Assembly: GCF_024972775.1 (NCBI RefSeq)
Contig: NZ_CP092282.1
Span: forward strand, 3,811,525-3,875,524
Direction of reading: 5' to 3'
DNA length: 64,000 nt
DNA from: Dehalobacter sp. DCM
GTDB taxonomy: Bacteria > Bacillota > Desulfitobacteriia > Desulfitobacteriales > Syntrophobotulaceae
Below, piece after piece: positions 26,211 through 35,123 of the stretch. The position numbers were made by a program, and so were the translations under genes. Every line of letters begins with the position of its first letter. Positions within the stretch are counted from its first letter, which is position 1. The notes under the pieces were generated by a model. The model was not told where the DNA came from. It saw only the letters and a list, made by a program, of their open reading frames with translations, and ran no database searches.

Positions 26211-27563
26211 CTACAACCGGAAGTTCATCAGAAGGGAAATAATTATTAGTATATTTATCGCTGAGACAATGAGTATATAGCCCTTGTCCTGAGCGGTCAT
26301 TTTCGTTCTTTTTGCCTTCGAGCAAGATTCACACGGTTGGTGTTCCGAACAACCTGCCTGTTCCGCTGTTCGCATTGGCACTTGATTAATCACTTCGTTC
26401 TTTCCTATTTGAAGTCCGACCAACCTATGCTTCAACTGTGTAGCATAATCCAGAATAGTGCCAACCGGGCAGAAATTTCTGCACCAAAACCGCAACAAGG
26501 TAATCGACATGATAACAACAATCCCCATGATGGCCCACTGTGCCCAATTGCCTCTGCCGTCAAAAAAAACGGAAAACGGTTCATAGCTCGCTGCCCCAGG
26601 ATGATTCCCTATCAACGTGATCATCGCCACAAACCAGAGTATCGGCCAACGATAGCTTCTGCTCATAGATTGGATCTTTTGGGAAGGAGTAAACGTCCAT
26701 AAGTTGAGACCCCGAAATATCCCTTCCTGGACTGCCCCAAAGGGGCAAAGCCACGAACAGTAAACGTTTTTTCCCCATAGAACTGTAACCAGCAGAATCC
26801 CGGGCACCATCAGATACCAGACCGGCCGTTCTAAAAAGTTCGGCAGGTTTCCTGAAATCAGATTGACATAGTTGCTGTAGGTTAGTGAGGCATTCAAAAC
26901 AAACCCAATAAAAATAACGGAGACGAGCAATACCCAGGATCGGAGTTTTTTTAATTTCAGTGCTGACCCGGCAAATGCAAGAACCATCAGCGCAAGTGCC
27001 ACAAAATCCTGCCATCCCAAGTTGATTGTGTTCTCAAGCGGAATATTCAGACCAAATTGTTCATTGCCTAACTGGCCGGTCCCTTTTTGGACTGCTTTGA
27101 CGATGCCTCGGGTGGTTACCGTAGCACCGGAAACAGCGTCGATGTCCGCATACCCTTGGGCGATGCTTCTGCCGGATATTTTCTCCAACAGCCCGGCATT
27201 CTGAACTTTGTTTAAATAGAGCGGTGTTTCATTATGCGCAATGATAACCGCTTTTTGAAGTATTCCACCGACATCAACAATACTTAGTACTGTGATCTTT
27301 CCACCGTACCCGGAAGCGGAAGAAATAACACCGTATCCCAACAATGCCTGACCAGCGTCGAACAGTTTGAAGGTATTGGCTCCGCCTGGAAGATTTTCAT
27401 AGGCCGCAGCAGCCAGCTCTCCTTGCCGCAACACATCCAGAGTGTCCTGATTGCTGGCAAAATGCTGGTATATTGAAGCGGCAATGAGCAGCACTAACGC
27501 AATCCCAATCCATATTGATTTCTGCAGCTTATATTTATTCATTTCGTTTCCCATGTTCTTCAT
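26211..27563 (-). CDS. NosR/CprC-like membrane flavoprotein with two CxxxCP clusters
   Basis: 450 residues. A signal-anchor helix (about 16-32) is followed by an extracytoplasmic FMN-binding domain with the covalent flavinylation motif SGATVTTRG (145-153). Four to five membrane helices come next, and cytoplasmic cysteine motifs CSWLCPFG and CRNFCPVG give a NapH-like polyferredoxin part. This is the architecture of NosR and of the PceC/CprC proteins of organohalide respirers. It probably carries electrons across the membrane to an exported reductase, here the DMSO-reductase-type enzyme encoded upstream. It starts 12 bases after the polyferredoxin gene. A start at ATG 27542 is also possible. 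Confidence 0.85.
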   Translation of the reverse strand: MKNMGNEMNKYKLQKSIWIGIALVLLIAASIYQHFASNQDTLDVLRQGELAAAAYENLPGGANTFKLFDAGQALLGYGVISSASGYGGKITVLSIVDVGGILQKAVIIAHNETPLYLNKVQNAGLLEKISGRSIAQGYADIDAVSGATVTTRGIVKAVQKGTGQLGNEQFGLNIPLENTINLGWQDFVALALMVLAFAGSALKLKKLRSWVLLVSVIFIGFVLNASLTYSNYVNLISGNLPNFLERPVWYLMVPGILLVTVLWGKNVYCSWLCPFGAVQEGIFRGLNLWTFTPSQKIQSMSRSYRWPILWFVAMITLIGNHPGAASYEPFSVFFDGRGNWAQWAIMGIVVIMSITLLRFWCRNFCPVGTILDYATQLKHRLVGLQIGKNEVINQVPMRTAEQAGCSEHQPCESCSKAKRTKMTAQDKGYILIVSAINILIIISLLMNFRL

Positions 27564-27574
27564 GCCCTAATCGT

Positions 27575-28714
27575 CTACAATGCATCCAACAGCAATTTCT
27601 TACACGTTTCATGAAAACTGTCGGCAATGCTTGTTTCCTCCCTGCACCAATAGCAAAGTTTTTCAGGATGATCAAAGGTGACTCTGGAACAGCGTCGGCA
27701 TGTGATGACCGGTGATATTTGAACTGTTTCTGCCAAAAAGGGCTTTGACACGCAGATTCGATCTTTCTGAATTGCTTGGGATGGACAGGAAAGCTGACAG
27801 ATCCGACAATCCAGACAGAGTCCGCTGGTAAAAGAATACGTGCAAATCCCATTTTCAACGGTTATTTTCAAAGCCCCGGAAGGACAAAATTTTGCGCACA
27901 TCCCACACTGCACACACACGTTACTGATGATAATACTTGGCCAATATGCAGGAGGAGAACCTTCAATCGTATTCGCCGAGAAGATATCCGCAAGCCGTTT
28001 CTGCCAATCCGTCAGGTATGTGCCGCGTTTCTCCTGAACTGTATCCAAAGCACAGCCTTTGGCTTTTTCATTGGTTTGACGGACCTTTTGGGTCAAAGCC
28101 AGAAACAGATCACGTCGGGATGTAACTTTTTGACCGCTTTCAATGGCTTCAAGGCTTCTCTTTTTCTTGACATCATTACCCTGGTGCAGAAAATTAAATT
28201 TCGGCCTATGGCCTATCGATTCGAGCCATTCAACGGCTGTTCTCACCTTAAATTCCAGGCTTGAGATAGTTTTGGCCATCGGACAGCCTTGGCATTGATC
28301 CAGATGGTTTTCCACAGCGGTTTTCAGACCGATTTCGAACCAGGCGCCTTTAGAGACACTGCTTAGACAGACCGGAAGCTGTATGGCGCCGCGGTCTCTG
28401 TCCTTTTCTCTTTGATATGGAGCAGTATGCCTGCCGCAAAAGAACTCTGTCGTTTTCCAGCCTTCTTCATCGATATCGCGGACGATCGATGTTTCATCCC
28501 ATTGCGCAGAGGTAAAAACCTGGGTTGGACAATCACTCAGGCATAAACCGCAGCCATTGCAAAGGTCTTTATCGATATAGACATGGCTATCGAGTATCAG
28601 TATCGCTTCAGCCGGGCAATGATTGACACAATGTGTGCACTCCACCCCAGAATATAACTGATTCATACACTTTTCTTCTTCTATTTTTAGCATATGGCCT
28701 TTTGCGAATAGCAT
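27575..28714 (-). CDS. Multi-cluster polyferredoxin
   Basis: 379 residues. Two N-terminal ferredoxin motifs (CTHCVNHCP; CNGCGLCLSDCP) and two near 265-310 (CVQCGMCAKFCP; CLDCRICQLSCP) imply up to four [4Fe-4S] clusters. A CQGCP pair and a C-terminal zinc-ribbon-like CRRC...CYWC lie between and after. There is no signal peptide, so it works in the cytoplasm. It lies between TorD and the NosR-like protein and may feed electrons to the latter or help assemble the reductase. GGGGGGAGAAT precedes the ATG. Confidence 0.8.
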   Translation of the reverse strand: MLFAKGHMLKIEEEKCMNQLYSGVECTHCVNHCPAEAILILDSHVYIDKDLCNGCGLCLSDCPTQVFTSAQWDETSIVRDIDEEGWKTTEFFCGRHTAPYQREKDRDRGAIQLPVCLSSVSKGAWFEIGLKTAVENHLDQCQGCPMAKTISSLEFKVRTAVEWLESIGHRPKFNFLHQGNDVKKKRSLEAIESGQKVTSRRDLFLALTQKVRQTNEKAKGCALDTVQEKRGTYLTDWQKRLADIFSANTIEGSPPAYWPSIIISNVCVQCGMCAKFCPSGALKITVENGICTYSFTSGLCLDCRICQLSCPSQAIQKDRICVSKPFLAETVQISPVITCRRCSRVTFDHPEKLCYWCREETSIADSFHETCKKLLLDAL

Positions 28715-28801
28715 ATTCTCCCCCCATTCCGTTCGCTTTTTCGGAATATCTTTTGCACCATTCTCGTAAGGCTTTAATACTCTCTTCTTCTCTTTTTTTC
28801 T

Positions 28802-29500
28802 TTACTCAGAATCAGCGAGCACTTTCTTTAGATACAGACTGCCGATCTCACTGAAGAGACGGTAGACAGTACTGTGGGTTAGAGATCCGCAGTGCTCAAA
28901 GAATGAAACAGCCCACTTCTGCAGATGCACGTGGTGAAATTCTTGAATTTCGACAGTCCTCCTGGCCAGTTCTTCCTGATCGTTCGCCTGCAGTGCAGTG
29001 GCTTGCTTCAGATACAGGTACATCATAAATTCCATTTCTGTGGCCAGATGGTCCCCCGGTTCATTCACCTGCGCGGATTTCTGAAGTCCAGCTTTTTTGT
29101 AACACCGTTCGGCGTCGAGTGCTGCCGGGCTGATAAAAAGGCTTGGTTTGGCTTGGCTTTTTTCCTCCGGACGATAGAGAAACATGGTTTCGTAAATATC
29201 AAGGACAGGCCTTTTAGGGTGGTAAAACAGCCGGGTATATTCCTGGCGCATTTCAGTTACTAGTGTTTTTAGATCGGCTGAGGACTTTTGGCAAGTTGCC
29301 AGTCTGTCTGCGATATTCTGAAGTTCTGAATCCTTAAATCCGAGCTCGCGGAAAATGGCGGCCACATCGTCAGCCAAACTGCCGTCCAATAAACCCATAG
29401 CAAGTTCCTCCGATGGCAAGCGGAAAAACATCGCTAACAGCTGATAAAGATCCGAAGCCGCCAAAGCTTCTCGCAATTCCAATTCCGGACTATTTTGCAT
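28802..29500 (-). CDS. TorD/DmsD-family maturation chaperone
   Basis: 232 residues, all helical. The family's EPGDHLATEMEFM motif lies near 148-160, and an EYTRLFYHPKRP segment near 88. It should bind the TAT leader of the neighbouring molybdoenzyme and help cofactor insertion before export. GGGGAGTAACC precedes the ATG. It lies 220 bases after the NrfD-type subunit, past a hairpin terminator, so it may be made at lower level than the enzyme. Confidence 0.9.
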   Translation of the reverse strand: MQNSPELELREALAASDLYQLLAMFFRLPSEELAMGLLDGSLADDVAAIFRELGFKDSELQNIADRLATCQKSSADLKTLVTEMRQEYTRLFYHPKRPVLDIYETMFLYRPEEKSQAKPSLFISPAALDAERCYKKAGLQKSAQVNEPGDHLATEMEFMMYLYLKQATALQANDQEELARRTVEIQEFHHVHLQKWAVSFFEHCGSLTHSTVYRLFSEIGSLYLKKVLADSE

Positions 29501-29600
29501 GGTTACTCCCCAATTCTTTTCAATCTGTATCTTGTCCTACAATGCTCTTACAATCATTATACAATAAGCTTCACCGTCATAAATTATTGGCACAGTCAAA

Positions 29601-29638
29601 AATATTGTGCCGATTTTCGATTGCCGGCACAATATTTT
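29601..29638 (-). terminator. Hairpin terminator after the DMSO-reductase-type operon
   Basis: A perfect 13-base stem, AAATATTGTGCCG / CGGCACAATATTT, with a 12-base loop. On the minus strand it runs into further T residues. It probably ends or attenuates transcription between the enzyme genes and torD. Confidence 0.7.
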
Positions 29639-29722
29639 CTCCGATACAACTGCTACAAAGTTCCACAAACGATGATCGCTATCCGATAAATATTTACAAT
29701 CGGAATGTTTACAAATTCGAAT

Positions 29723-30883
29723 TTACTCCCCGAGCTTCAGTATTCGCAACCCAAGGTTTAAAAGTAAACAGCCCAAGGCGATAATGCCAAGTGACAATCC
29801 GATTTCCACAAGAGAGGGGAAATACGGACCGGAAACACTGCCAACCATCGGAGGTCCGGGGTAGGTAAGCAACGGGTTAAACAATTGGGCTTGCAACAGA
29901 TTATTCTTGACCAGGAAGATAGCAATCAATGCGATGATTGCACCGGCCAGCAGGGTCTGTGCTTTGACCGGACCTTTCTTCAGCACCAGAAGGATTGCTG
30001 CAAGCAGGGTAATGAGTTCCAGCCAGAAACCTGGAGCGCCTTTGCCTGCGGCCAACCACAATGCAGCTTGATAATGTTCACCGCTGCCGGGATACAGGCC
30101 GACAAGGACTTCGGCCAGAGCAATCACCAATTCTGCGCATAATAAGATTCCCATCAGCCTGCCCATTTTGGTCAGCATTTCGACGGGCATCTTGATGTAG
30201 CCTGTTTTATTCAGGACAGAAGCCAAAATGACCAGTACTGCCAAGGACAGGACTAAGGCAGCGATCAGGAAGGACAGCGGCTGCACGGGATTATTCCACA
30301 TCGGTCTCGCAATCTGAAAACAAAAGACGAACGACGTGACCGTAACAAGAATCCCTGCGATAAATGCAACCAGCGCAATGGGTTTCAGGGATTTCTCATC
30401 TGCTTTGCCCTCAGCAGCAAGAATCAGCATACGCGTAAAGATGACCGAAATGACCATATACGCCAGCAGCATGATAAAGTCCCAAAACATTGGCGAGGAG
30501 AGATTGCCGCTGGTAATAAATAACCAGACCCGTTCCGGGTTACCGATATCCACAATGATGAACAACGATGCCGCAATAATACTGGAGACAGCGCCCAGAT
30601 AGGAGGCAATTTTGCTGTAAGGCTTGAATCCGGTCAGATTAAACAAATACGGGACAGAAGCGAAAAGCAGACTGCCGGCGGCTACGCCGGTAAAAATCAT
30701 GAAGCCAACAATATAAAGGCCCCACATATTGGTAACACCGAGGTTCGTCATCTGGAGTCCCTTACCAAGTTGCACTCCCCAGCATATCATCCCGATCACG
30801 GCAACCACTGCGAAAATAATCAACCACAGGTTGGACGAAGCGGTCTTGCCGGTATTGCTTGTTATTGCTGTGTTTGTTTGCAT
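29723..30883 (-). CDS. NrfD/PsrC-type membrane anchor subunit
   Basis: 386 residues with about ten hydrophobic helices. The GLYIVGFMIFTGVAAGSLLF start is typical of the NrfD/PsrC/DmsC group, which exchange electrons with menaquinol and hold no haem. It should anchor the catalytic and iron-sulfur subunits on the outer face of the membrane. TAAGGAGGTGCG precedes the ATG. The iron-sulfur subunit gene ends 22 bases upstream. Confidence 0.92.
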   Translation of the reverse strand: MQTNTAITSNTGKTASSNLWLIIFAVVAVIGMICWGVQLGKGLQMTNLGVTNMWGLYIVGFMIFTGVAAGSLLFASVPYLFNLTGFKPYSKIASYLGAVSSIIAASLFIIVDIGNPERVWLFITSGNLSSPMFWDFIMLLAYMVISVIFTRMLILAAEGKADEKSLKPIALVAFIAGILVTVTSFVFCFQIARPMWNNPVQPLSFLIAALVLSLAVLVILASVLNKTGYIKMPVEMLTKMGRLMGILLCAELVIALAEVLVGLYPGSGEHYQAALWLAAGKGAPGFWLELITLLAAILLVLKKGPVKAQTLLAGAIIALIAIFLVKNNLLQAQLFNPLLTYPGPPMVGSVSGPYFPSLVEIGLSLGIIALGCLLLNLGLRILKLGE

Positions 30884-30905
30884 TTTCCTATTCGCACCTC
30901 CTTAC

Positions 30906-31526
30906 TTAAGTTAAATAGAAGATCGAAGGCTTGGTGCCTTTTTCTTCTAACAAATGAATGATGTTACGTCCTTGGATCGCTTTACTCACTTCGCTTGTCG
31001 GATCATCAAGGTCACCGTAGTATCGGGCACGGCCGGGACATAACACCATACAGGCCGGTTTCTTGCCTTCGGCCAGACGGTTGGCACAGAAGGTACATTT
31101 TTCAACCGTGTTGTATTGATGCGGTGTCGCCGAAGCATCGCCAAGTTCAAAGTCAACGTGATACTCCGGTTTCTTCCAGTTAAACTGGCGGACACCGCTG
31201 TACGGGCAGGCAACCATACAGTAACGGCAGCCAATACATTTATCATAGTCCTGGACGACAATGCCGTCTTCTTCCCGCTTATACGTTGCTCCTACCGGAC
31301 AGGCTTTGACACAGGCAGGGTTTTCACAATGCTGACAGTTCAGCGGCAAAAAGTGCATTTTATTATTTGGGTAAGTGCCCGCCATCGTGTCAATCGCTTC
31401 ACCACCCACAGTCAGAATCCGGTTCCACCAAAGTTCATTTGGCAGATTATTCGCCATTTTGCACGCTACAGAGCAGGTATGACAGCCAATGCAGCGTTTC
31501 AAATCAATTGCCATTCCATAACGCAT
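30906..31526 (-). CDS. DmsB-type four-cluster iron-sulfur subunit
   Basis: 206 residues, normal for DmsB/PsrB. Four cysteine groups are present: CIGCHTCSVAC; CQHCENPACVKACP; CIGCRYCMVACP; and CTFCANRL with a later MVLCPGRA. It passes electrons from the NrfD-type anchor to the catalytic subunit. It has no leader of its own and would be exported with the TAT-bearing subunit. GAGGAGGAATGAATC precedes the ATG. Confidence 0.93.
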   Translation of the reverse strand: MRYGMAIDLKRCIGCHTCSVACKMANNLPNELWWNRILTVGGEAIDTMAGTYPNNKMHFLPLNCQHCENPACVKACPVGATYKREEDGIVVQDYDKCIGCRYCMVACPYSGVRQFNWKKPEYHVDFELGDASATPHQYNTVEKCTFCANRLAEGKKPACMVLCPGRARYYGDLDDPTSEVSKAIQGRNIIHLLEEKGTKPSIFYLT

Positions 31527-31540
31527 GATTCATTCCTCCT

Positions 31541-34015
31541 CTATAGTTTTTCGATCGCGACAGCAACGTCAAAGAAGGCGCTGTTGGCACAAATCTGATT
31601 GACAACATGCGATGTCAAATTAGAAAAATGTCCGTCGATATACTGTTGTTTTTCCCAACCTTTTGGTGCCGTCAACACACCTGGCTGAACGCCGTTGTTG
31701 AGATGCGCTTTCATGACGACATAGCCGCGATCATTGAAGATTTTTACTTTATCCCCAGTCTTAATGCCGTATTTGGCCGCATCTTGTGCGTTGATTTTCA
31801 CAAACGGCTCCGGATCGAGCTCCAGCAGGGCCGGCACATCCCACCACTGTGTATGCGTACGGTAGCGTGAGTGATCGGAGATGATCGTAAACGGATATTT
31901 GCTGCGTACCGGCAAGTCATACCAGGCTTCATTGGGTTTTTCCCAATACGGCAGGCGATCCTTGGCGGCATCGAACTGCTGATCATAATTCTGATTAGGC
32001 ATCGGAGTCTCATTATAGAATTGAGCTCTACCGGTTGCGGTTCCAAAGACACCGCTTTCATTGGCAATGAAGGTTTCGCCGGGATAGGTTCTGAGTGCTT
32101 TCTTTTCCAATAGACCTTCGAAACTGATGTTCAGTGCTTTGGCTGCAGCACCGTCCAAGAGCAACTGCATATATTCTTTTTCAGTCATATTGAAGGCAGC
32201 ACCATAGCCTAGCTTTTCAGCAATCATCTTGATAATCTGATAGTCAGATTTGCATTCGTATAACGGCTCGATGGCTTTCTCCTGCAGCAGCACATAGGGA
32301 TGCGTACTGTAATTGACGAAGAGATCATCTACCTCGAACCAGTGAGCGACCGGCAACAGAATATCGGCATACAAAGAGGTTTCGTTCATATTCATATCCG
32401 CCACAACGATGAAATCCATCTTGTTGAGCCATTCAAGAGTATAGTTTCTTTCAGCCTGGTTGCCAATCAGGTTGGTATGGGTCAGGTAGATTCCTTTAAT
32501 GACAGCAGGCTTATTGCCATATTTCTGTTCACTCATGACGCGGCCCATTTCCGTGGTCACCAGTGTCATGGATGGACCTGTCGCTCCTGCCGGGTAAAGA
32601 CTCCCCAGAAGGTTAATGAAATGGAAGCCAAGGTTCTCTCCCATCCCGACGGAAGCTCCGGGTTTGCACATATTACCCGTAATCATGGCCAGCGCATACA
32701 TCGCAAACAGACTCCAATGACCGTTGACGTAATGATCGATTCCAAAGAAGGAATAAATAGTCGAAGGTTTATTCGCCGCATACATCCGGGTGACTTCTTC
32801 AAGCTGCGCAATGGGTATATTGCAGATCTCCGCGGCTTTTTCCGGAGGATATTCAGCAATTCGTTCCAGAAGCAGGCTGTACGCTGTTTTTACCTTTATG
32901 CCGTTGATCTCAAAGCTGCCTTCCAGCACCGGATCAGTGATTTCCGTCGCGGACCCAATTTTACCAGCAGCATCGCGGACGATGATCCCATCGGTTGGCG
33001 TCCCAGCCGTTGCTTTTCCTAGGTCGCTCAAGCGCAGGTATTTACCGTCGCTGTCTTTAACGAGGAAAGGTGCAACCGTTGATGCTTTCATAAATGCTTC
33101 ATCGGTCCATTTTTCACGAACAATGATGTTCATCATCCCCAGAGCCAATGCCCCGTCCGACCCGGGACGTACCGGGACAAAAACATCCGCCTTGGAAGCC
33201 ATAATGTTGTACGTGGGGTCAATGACGACCAGCTTGGTTCCCTTTTCTTTTGCTTCGAGCAGGAAATGCGCATTATGAATCTGGGAAATAATCGGATTGG
33301 AGCCCCAGATAAAAATATTATTGGCATTCTTAAAATCCGTACTCTCATTTAAAGTAAAGTTCGGTCCCCAGCCAACGGCATTCCCCGCAGTGAATCCGTG
33401 CGCCGCATCCACCGTCATGGAAATATTGGATGCGCCGGTGACATTCAGTAAGCGGTTGGTTGCACAGCCCATCCCCTGGCCGCTCACGGATCCATAGCTG
33501 CCTGATCCCCAGGCAATACTAAACGCCTGCTTTCCGTATTGCGCAGTGTATTCTTTCCATTTGTCGGCAATCGTGTTGATTGCTTCATCCCAGCTGATGC
33601 GCTCCCATTTTCCTTCACCACGTTTACCCGCCCTTTTCATGGGGTACTTCAAGCGATCGGGATGATAAATTCTCTGCATATGGGTCAACCCTTTGACGCA
33701 GATGCGGTTGTACTCGGGATTAGGCAGTTCACGCATCGAGGTTTGCACGACCTTGCCATCACGTACATGAATATTCAAAAAACAGCCGCCGCCACAATTA
33801 CCGCGACAAGCCCCAGCGTAGAGAGTCTCTCCCGCCGCTGCTGTACCGCCTGTCTGTTCCCCTGCCGCTAAAGCCTGCATCACTGTGTTTCCCGGACTGG
33901 CAAGTGCGACCCCGGTCACTGCGAAAGCGGCCGCGGACCCTTTAAGGAAATTTCTTCTGCTGAAATCTTTGTTGAAGATGATTTTTTCCTCAGATAGGTG
34001 ATCCTTTTCAGTCAT
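31541..34015 (-). CDS. DMSO-reductase-type molybdoenzyme, catalytic subunit (TAT-exported)
   Basis: 824 residues. A twin-arginine leader (SRRNFLKG at 19-26, then an Ala-rich stretch) directs export. The N-terminal [4Fe-4S] ligands are Cys70, Cys74, Cys78 and Cys106. The pterin-binding blocks GSNPI, DPTYN and the C-terminal ISDHSRYRTHTQWWD are present. By-eye comparison with E. coli DmsA places Asp203 (in SMTVDAAHG) where DmsA has the Ser ligand of molybdenum. If so, this enzyme is not a plain DMSO reductase but resembles Asp-ligated enzymes. The alignment is uncertain. It heads the catalytic, iron-sulfur and anchor operon and lies divergent from a Crp/Fnr regulator, which suggests control by anaerobiosis or substrate. 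Confidence 0.92.
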   Translation of the reverse strand: MTEKDHLSEEKIIFNKDFSRRNFLKGSAAAFAVTGVALASPGNTVMQALAAGEQTGGTAAAGETLYAGACRGNCGGGCFLNIHVRDGKVVQTSMRELPNPEYNRICVKGLTHMQRIYHPDRLKYPMKRAGKRGEGKWERISWDEAINTIADKWKEYTAQYGKQAFSIAWGSGSYGSVSGQGMGCATNRLLNVTGASNISMTVDAAHGFTAGNAVGWGPNFTLNESTDFKNANNIFIWGSNPIISQIHNAHFLLEAKEKGTKLVVIDPTYNIMASKADVFVPVRPGSDGALALGMMNIIVREKWTDEAFMKASTVAPFLVKDSDGKYLRLSDLGKATAGTPTDGIIVRDAAGKIGSATEITDPVLEGSFEINGIKVKTAYSLLLERIAEYPPEKAAEICNIPIAQLEEVTRMYAANKPSTIYSFFGIDHYVNGHWSLFAMYALAMITGNMCKPGASVGMGENLGFHFINLLGSLYPAGATGPSMTLVTTEMGRVMSEQKYGNKPAVIKGIYLTHTNLIGNQAERNYTLEWLNKMDFIVVADMNMNETSLYADILLPVAHWFEVDDLFVNYSTHPYVLLQEKAIEPLYECKSDYQIIKMIAEKLGYGAAFNMTEKEYMQLLLDGAAAKALNISFEGLLEKKALRTYPGETFIANESGVFGTATGRAQFYNETPMPNQNYDQQFDAAKDRLPYWEKPNEAWYDLPVRSKYPFTIISDHSRYRTHTQWWDVPALLELDPEPFVKINAQDAAKYGIKTGDKVKIFNDRGYVVMKAHLNNGVQPGVLTAPKGWEKQQYIDGHFSNLTSHVVNQICANSAFFDVAVAIEKL

Positions 34016-34164
34016 AAATGATAAACCTCCTCACCTTGAATTTTGACGTTTGTTCAATTAAGCGATAAAATAGAACATAAGTACCATTTGTGAAATTTAG
34101 TATCCATTCGATTCTATTCTACATTGATTCCGTGCTGGTTTTCAGTAGTATCCCATACGGATGA

Positions 34165-34182
34165 ATGTAGTCCAGGCTACAT
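34165..34182. promoter_or_regulatory. Operator palindrome between the reductase and Crp/Fnr genes
   Basis: ATGTAG-TCCAGG-CTACAT is a perfect 6-base inverted repeat with a 6-base spacer, a size fitting a Crp/Fnr-type dimer. It lies 46 bases before the regulator's start and about 150 before the catalytic subunit's. It resembles neither the Fnr box (TTGAT N4 ATCAA) nor the dehalobox exactly. Confidence 0.5.
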
Positions 34183-34227
34183 TTTCGGATATCATTCAAA
34201 AATGAACCAACTGGAAGGATGGGTGCT

Positions 34228-34818
34228 GTGAACCAAAATTGTCATAATAACGGATTTTGCTGCAACCTACAAGAAGATTTTCGCAACAGGCTATGCAAAG
34301 CGTGTTTCCGTTTATCATTAAAGCCCAAACAAGAGCTTTTATTTGACCATTCTACAAAACAAGTGGCGATCATCAATGAAGGGGTCGTGATTTCACTTTT
34401 TCTTTTAGAGGACGGCCGACAAAAGAGTGCGGAGCTACTTAAAGCCGGTGATTTGCTGGGTGCGTACAGCTTATTTCAGGAAAACAACTCCCAAACCGGC
34501 TATATGCTTTCTCTGACAAATGTCGGACTCTGTATGTTTCCTGCAGAAGTATTCGAGACTTTCTTCCAGCAAAGTCCGGAGTTCTCAAAGACAGTCCTGA
34601 GAAGTCTGTCCGACCGCTTTCATAAAAGCCTGAACCACTTGCTGCAGATGCAGATTTCTAACAGTGAAGATAAAATACGCTATGTTCTTGATTTCTTAAA
34701 GGAAGCAGGCATCGACCCGTCGTATCTTACCCATGAAGATTTGGCACTGCTTTCTGACCTGAACAGGGTAACCGTCACGCGAGCCATCAAAGTCATTAAC
34801 CAGTTACACAAACAATAG
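34228..34818 (+). CDS. Crp/Fnr-family regulator with N-terminal cysteines
   Basis: 196 residues from GTG 34228, which follows AAGGATGGGTGCT at good spacing; the ATG at 34219 abuts the signal. Cysteines lie in CHNNGFCC and LCKAC at the N-terminus, a layout that could hold an Fe-S cluster or a redox thiol. The cAMP-binding-like beta-roll spans about 30-130. The C-terminal helix-turn-helix (THEDLALLSDLNRVTVTRAI) ends the protein only a few residues after the recognition helix, shorter than most relatives. It is transcribed away from the DMSO-reductase-type operon and is the natural regulator of it. Confidence 0.88.
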   Translation: MNQNCHNNGFCCNLQEDFRNRLCKACFRLSLKPKQELLFDHSTKQVAIINEGVVISLFLLEDGRQKSAELLKAGDLLGAYSLFQENNSQTGYMLSLTNVGLCMFPAEVFETFFQQSPEFSKTVLRSLSDRFHKSLNHLLQMQISNSEDKIRYVLDFLKEAGIDPSYLTHEDLALLSDLNRVTVTRAIKVINQLHKQ

Positions 34819-35045
34819 CTTCTTGAAACAATCGCCGCTTCTCTCATCCATGAGCCCGGGGCATAAATTCATCCATGAATAAATAAAACCTTATGGTAGA
34901 ACAAATAGCTATTATTCTATCAAAAGGCTTTTTCTTTTTGTGTCAAAATCACAAGTTGCAAATTCGAACGTTCAAAATTGAAGTCAACGACAATACTATT
35001 TTCAAAAAAATGAGCACTATCATACGATTAGGGCTTTTTCCTATT

Positions 35046-35061
35046 TGGCACAAAACGTGCA
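35046..35061 (+). promoter_or_regulatory. Sigma-54-type promoter of the lone UroD-type methyltransferase
   Basis: TGGCAC-AAAAC-GTGCA keeps the essential GG and GC and the exact spacing; only one base of the -12 box differs. It lies 63 bases before ATG 35124. A palindromic stretch, TTCGAACGTTC, about 80 bases upstream is a possible activator site. The rest of 34819-35045 is AT-rich and shows no gene. Confidence 0.72.
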
Positions 35062-35123
35062 ATATACATCCTTCAGTGTATTAAGGCAATCAAAACCATT
35101 ACAAATAAAGGAGCGTGTTTTTG

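Noticed and set aside
29590-29638. TGGCAC and CGGCAC hexamers in the torD upstream gap as sigma-54 promoters
   Set aside because: No GC dinucleotide stands at the -12 position at the right spacing on either strand; the hexamers belong to a hairpin terminator.
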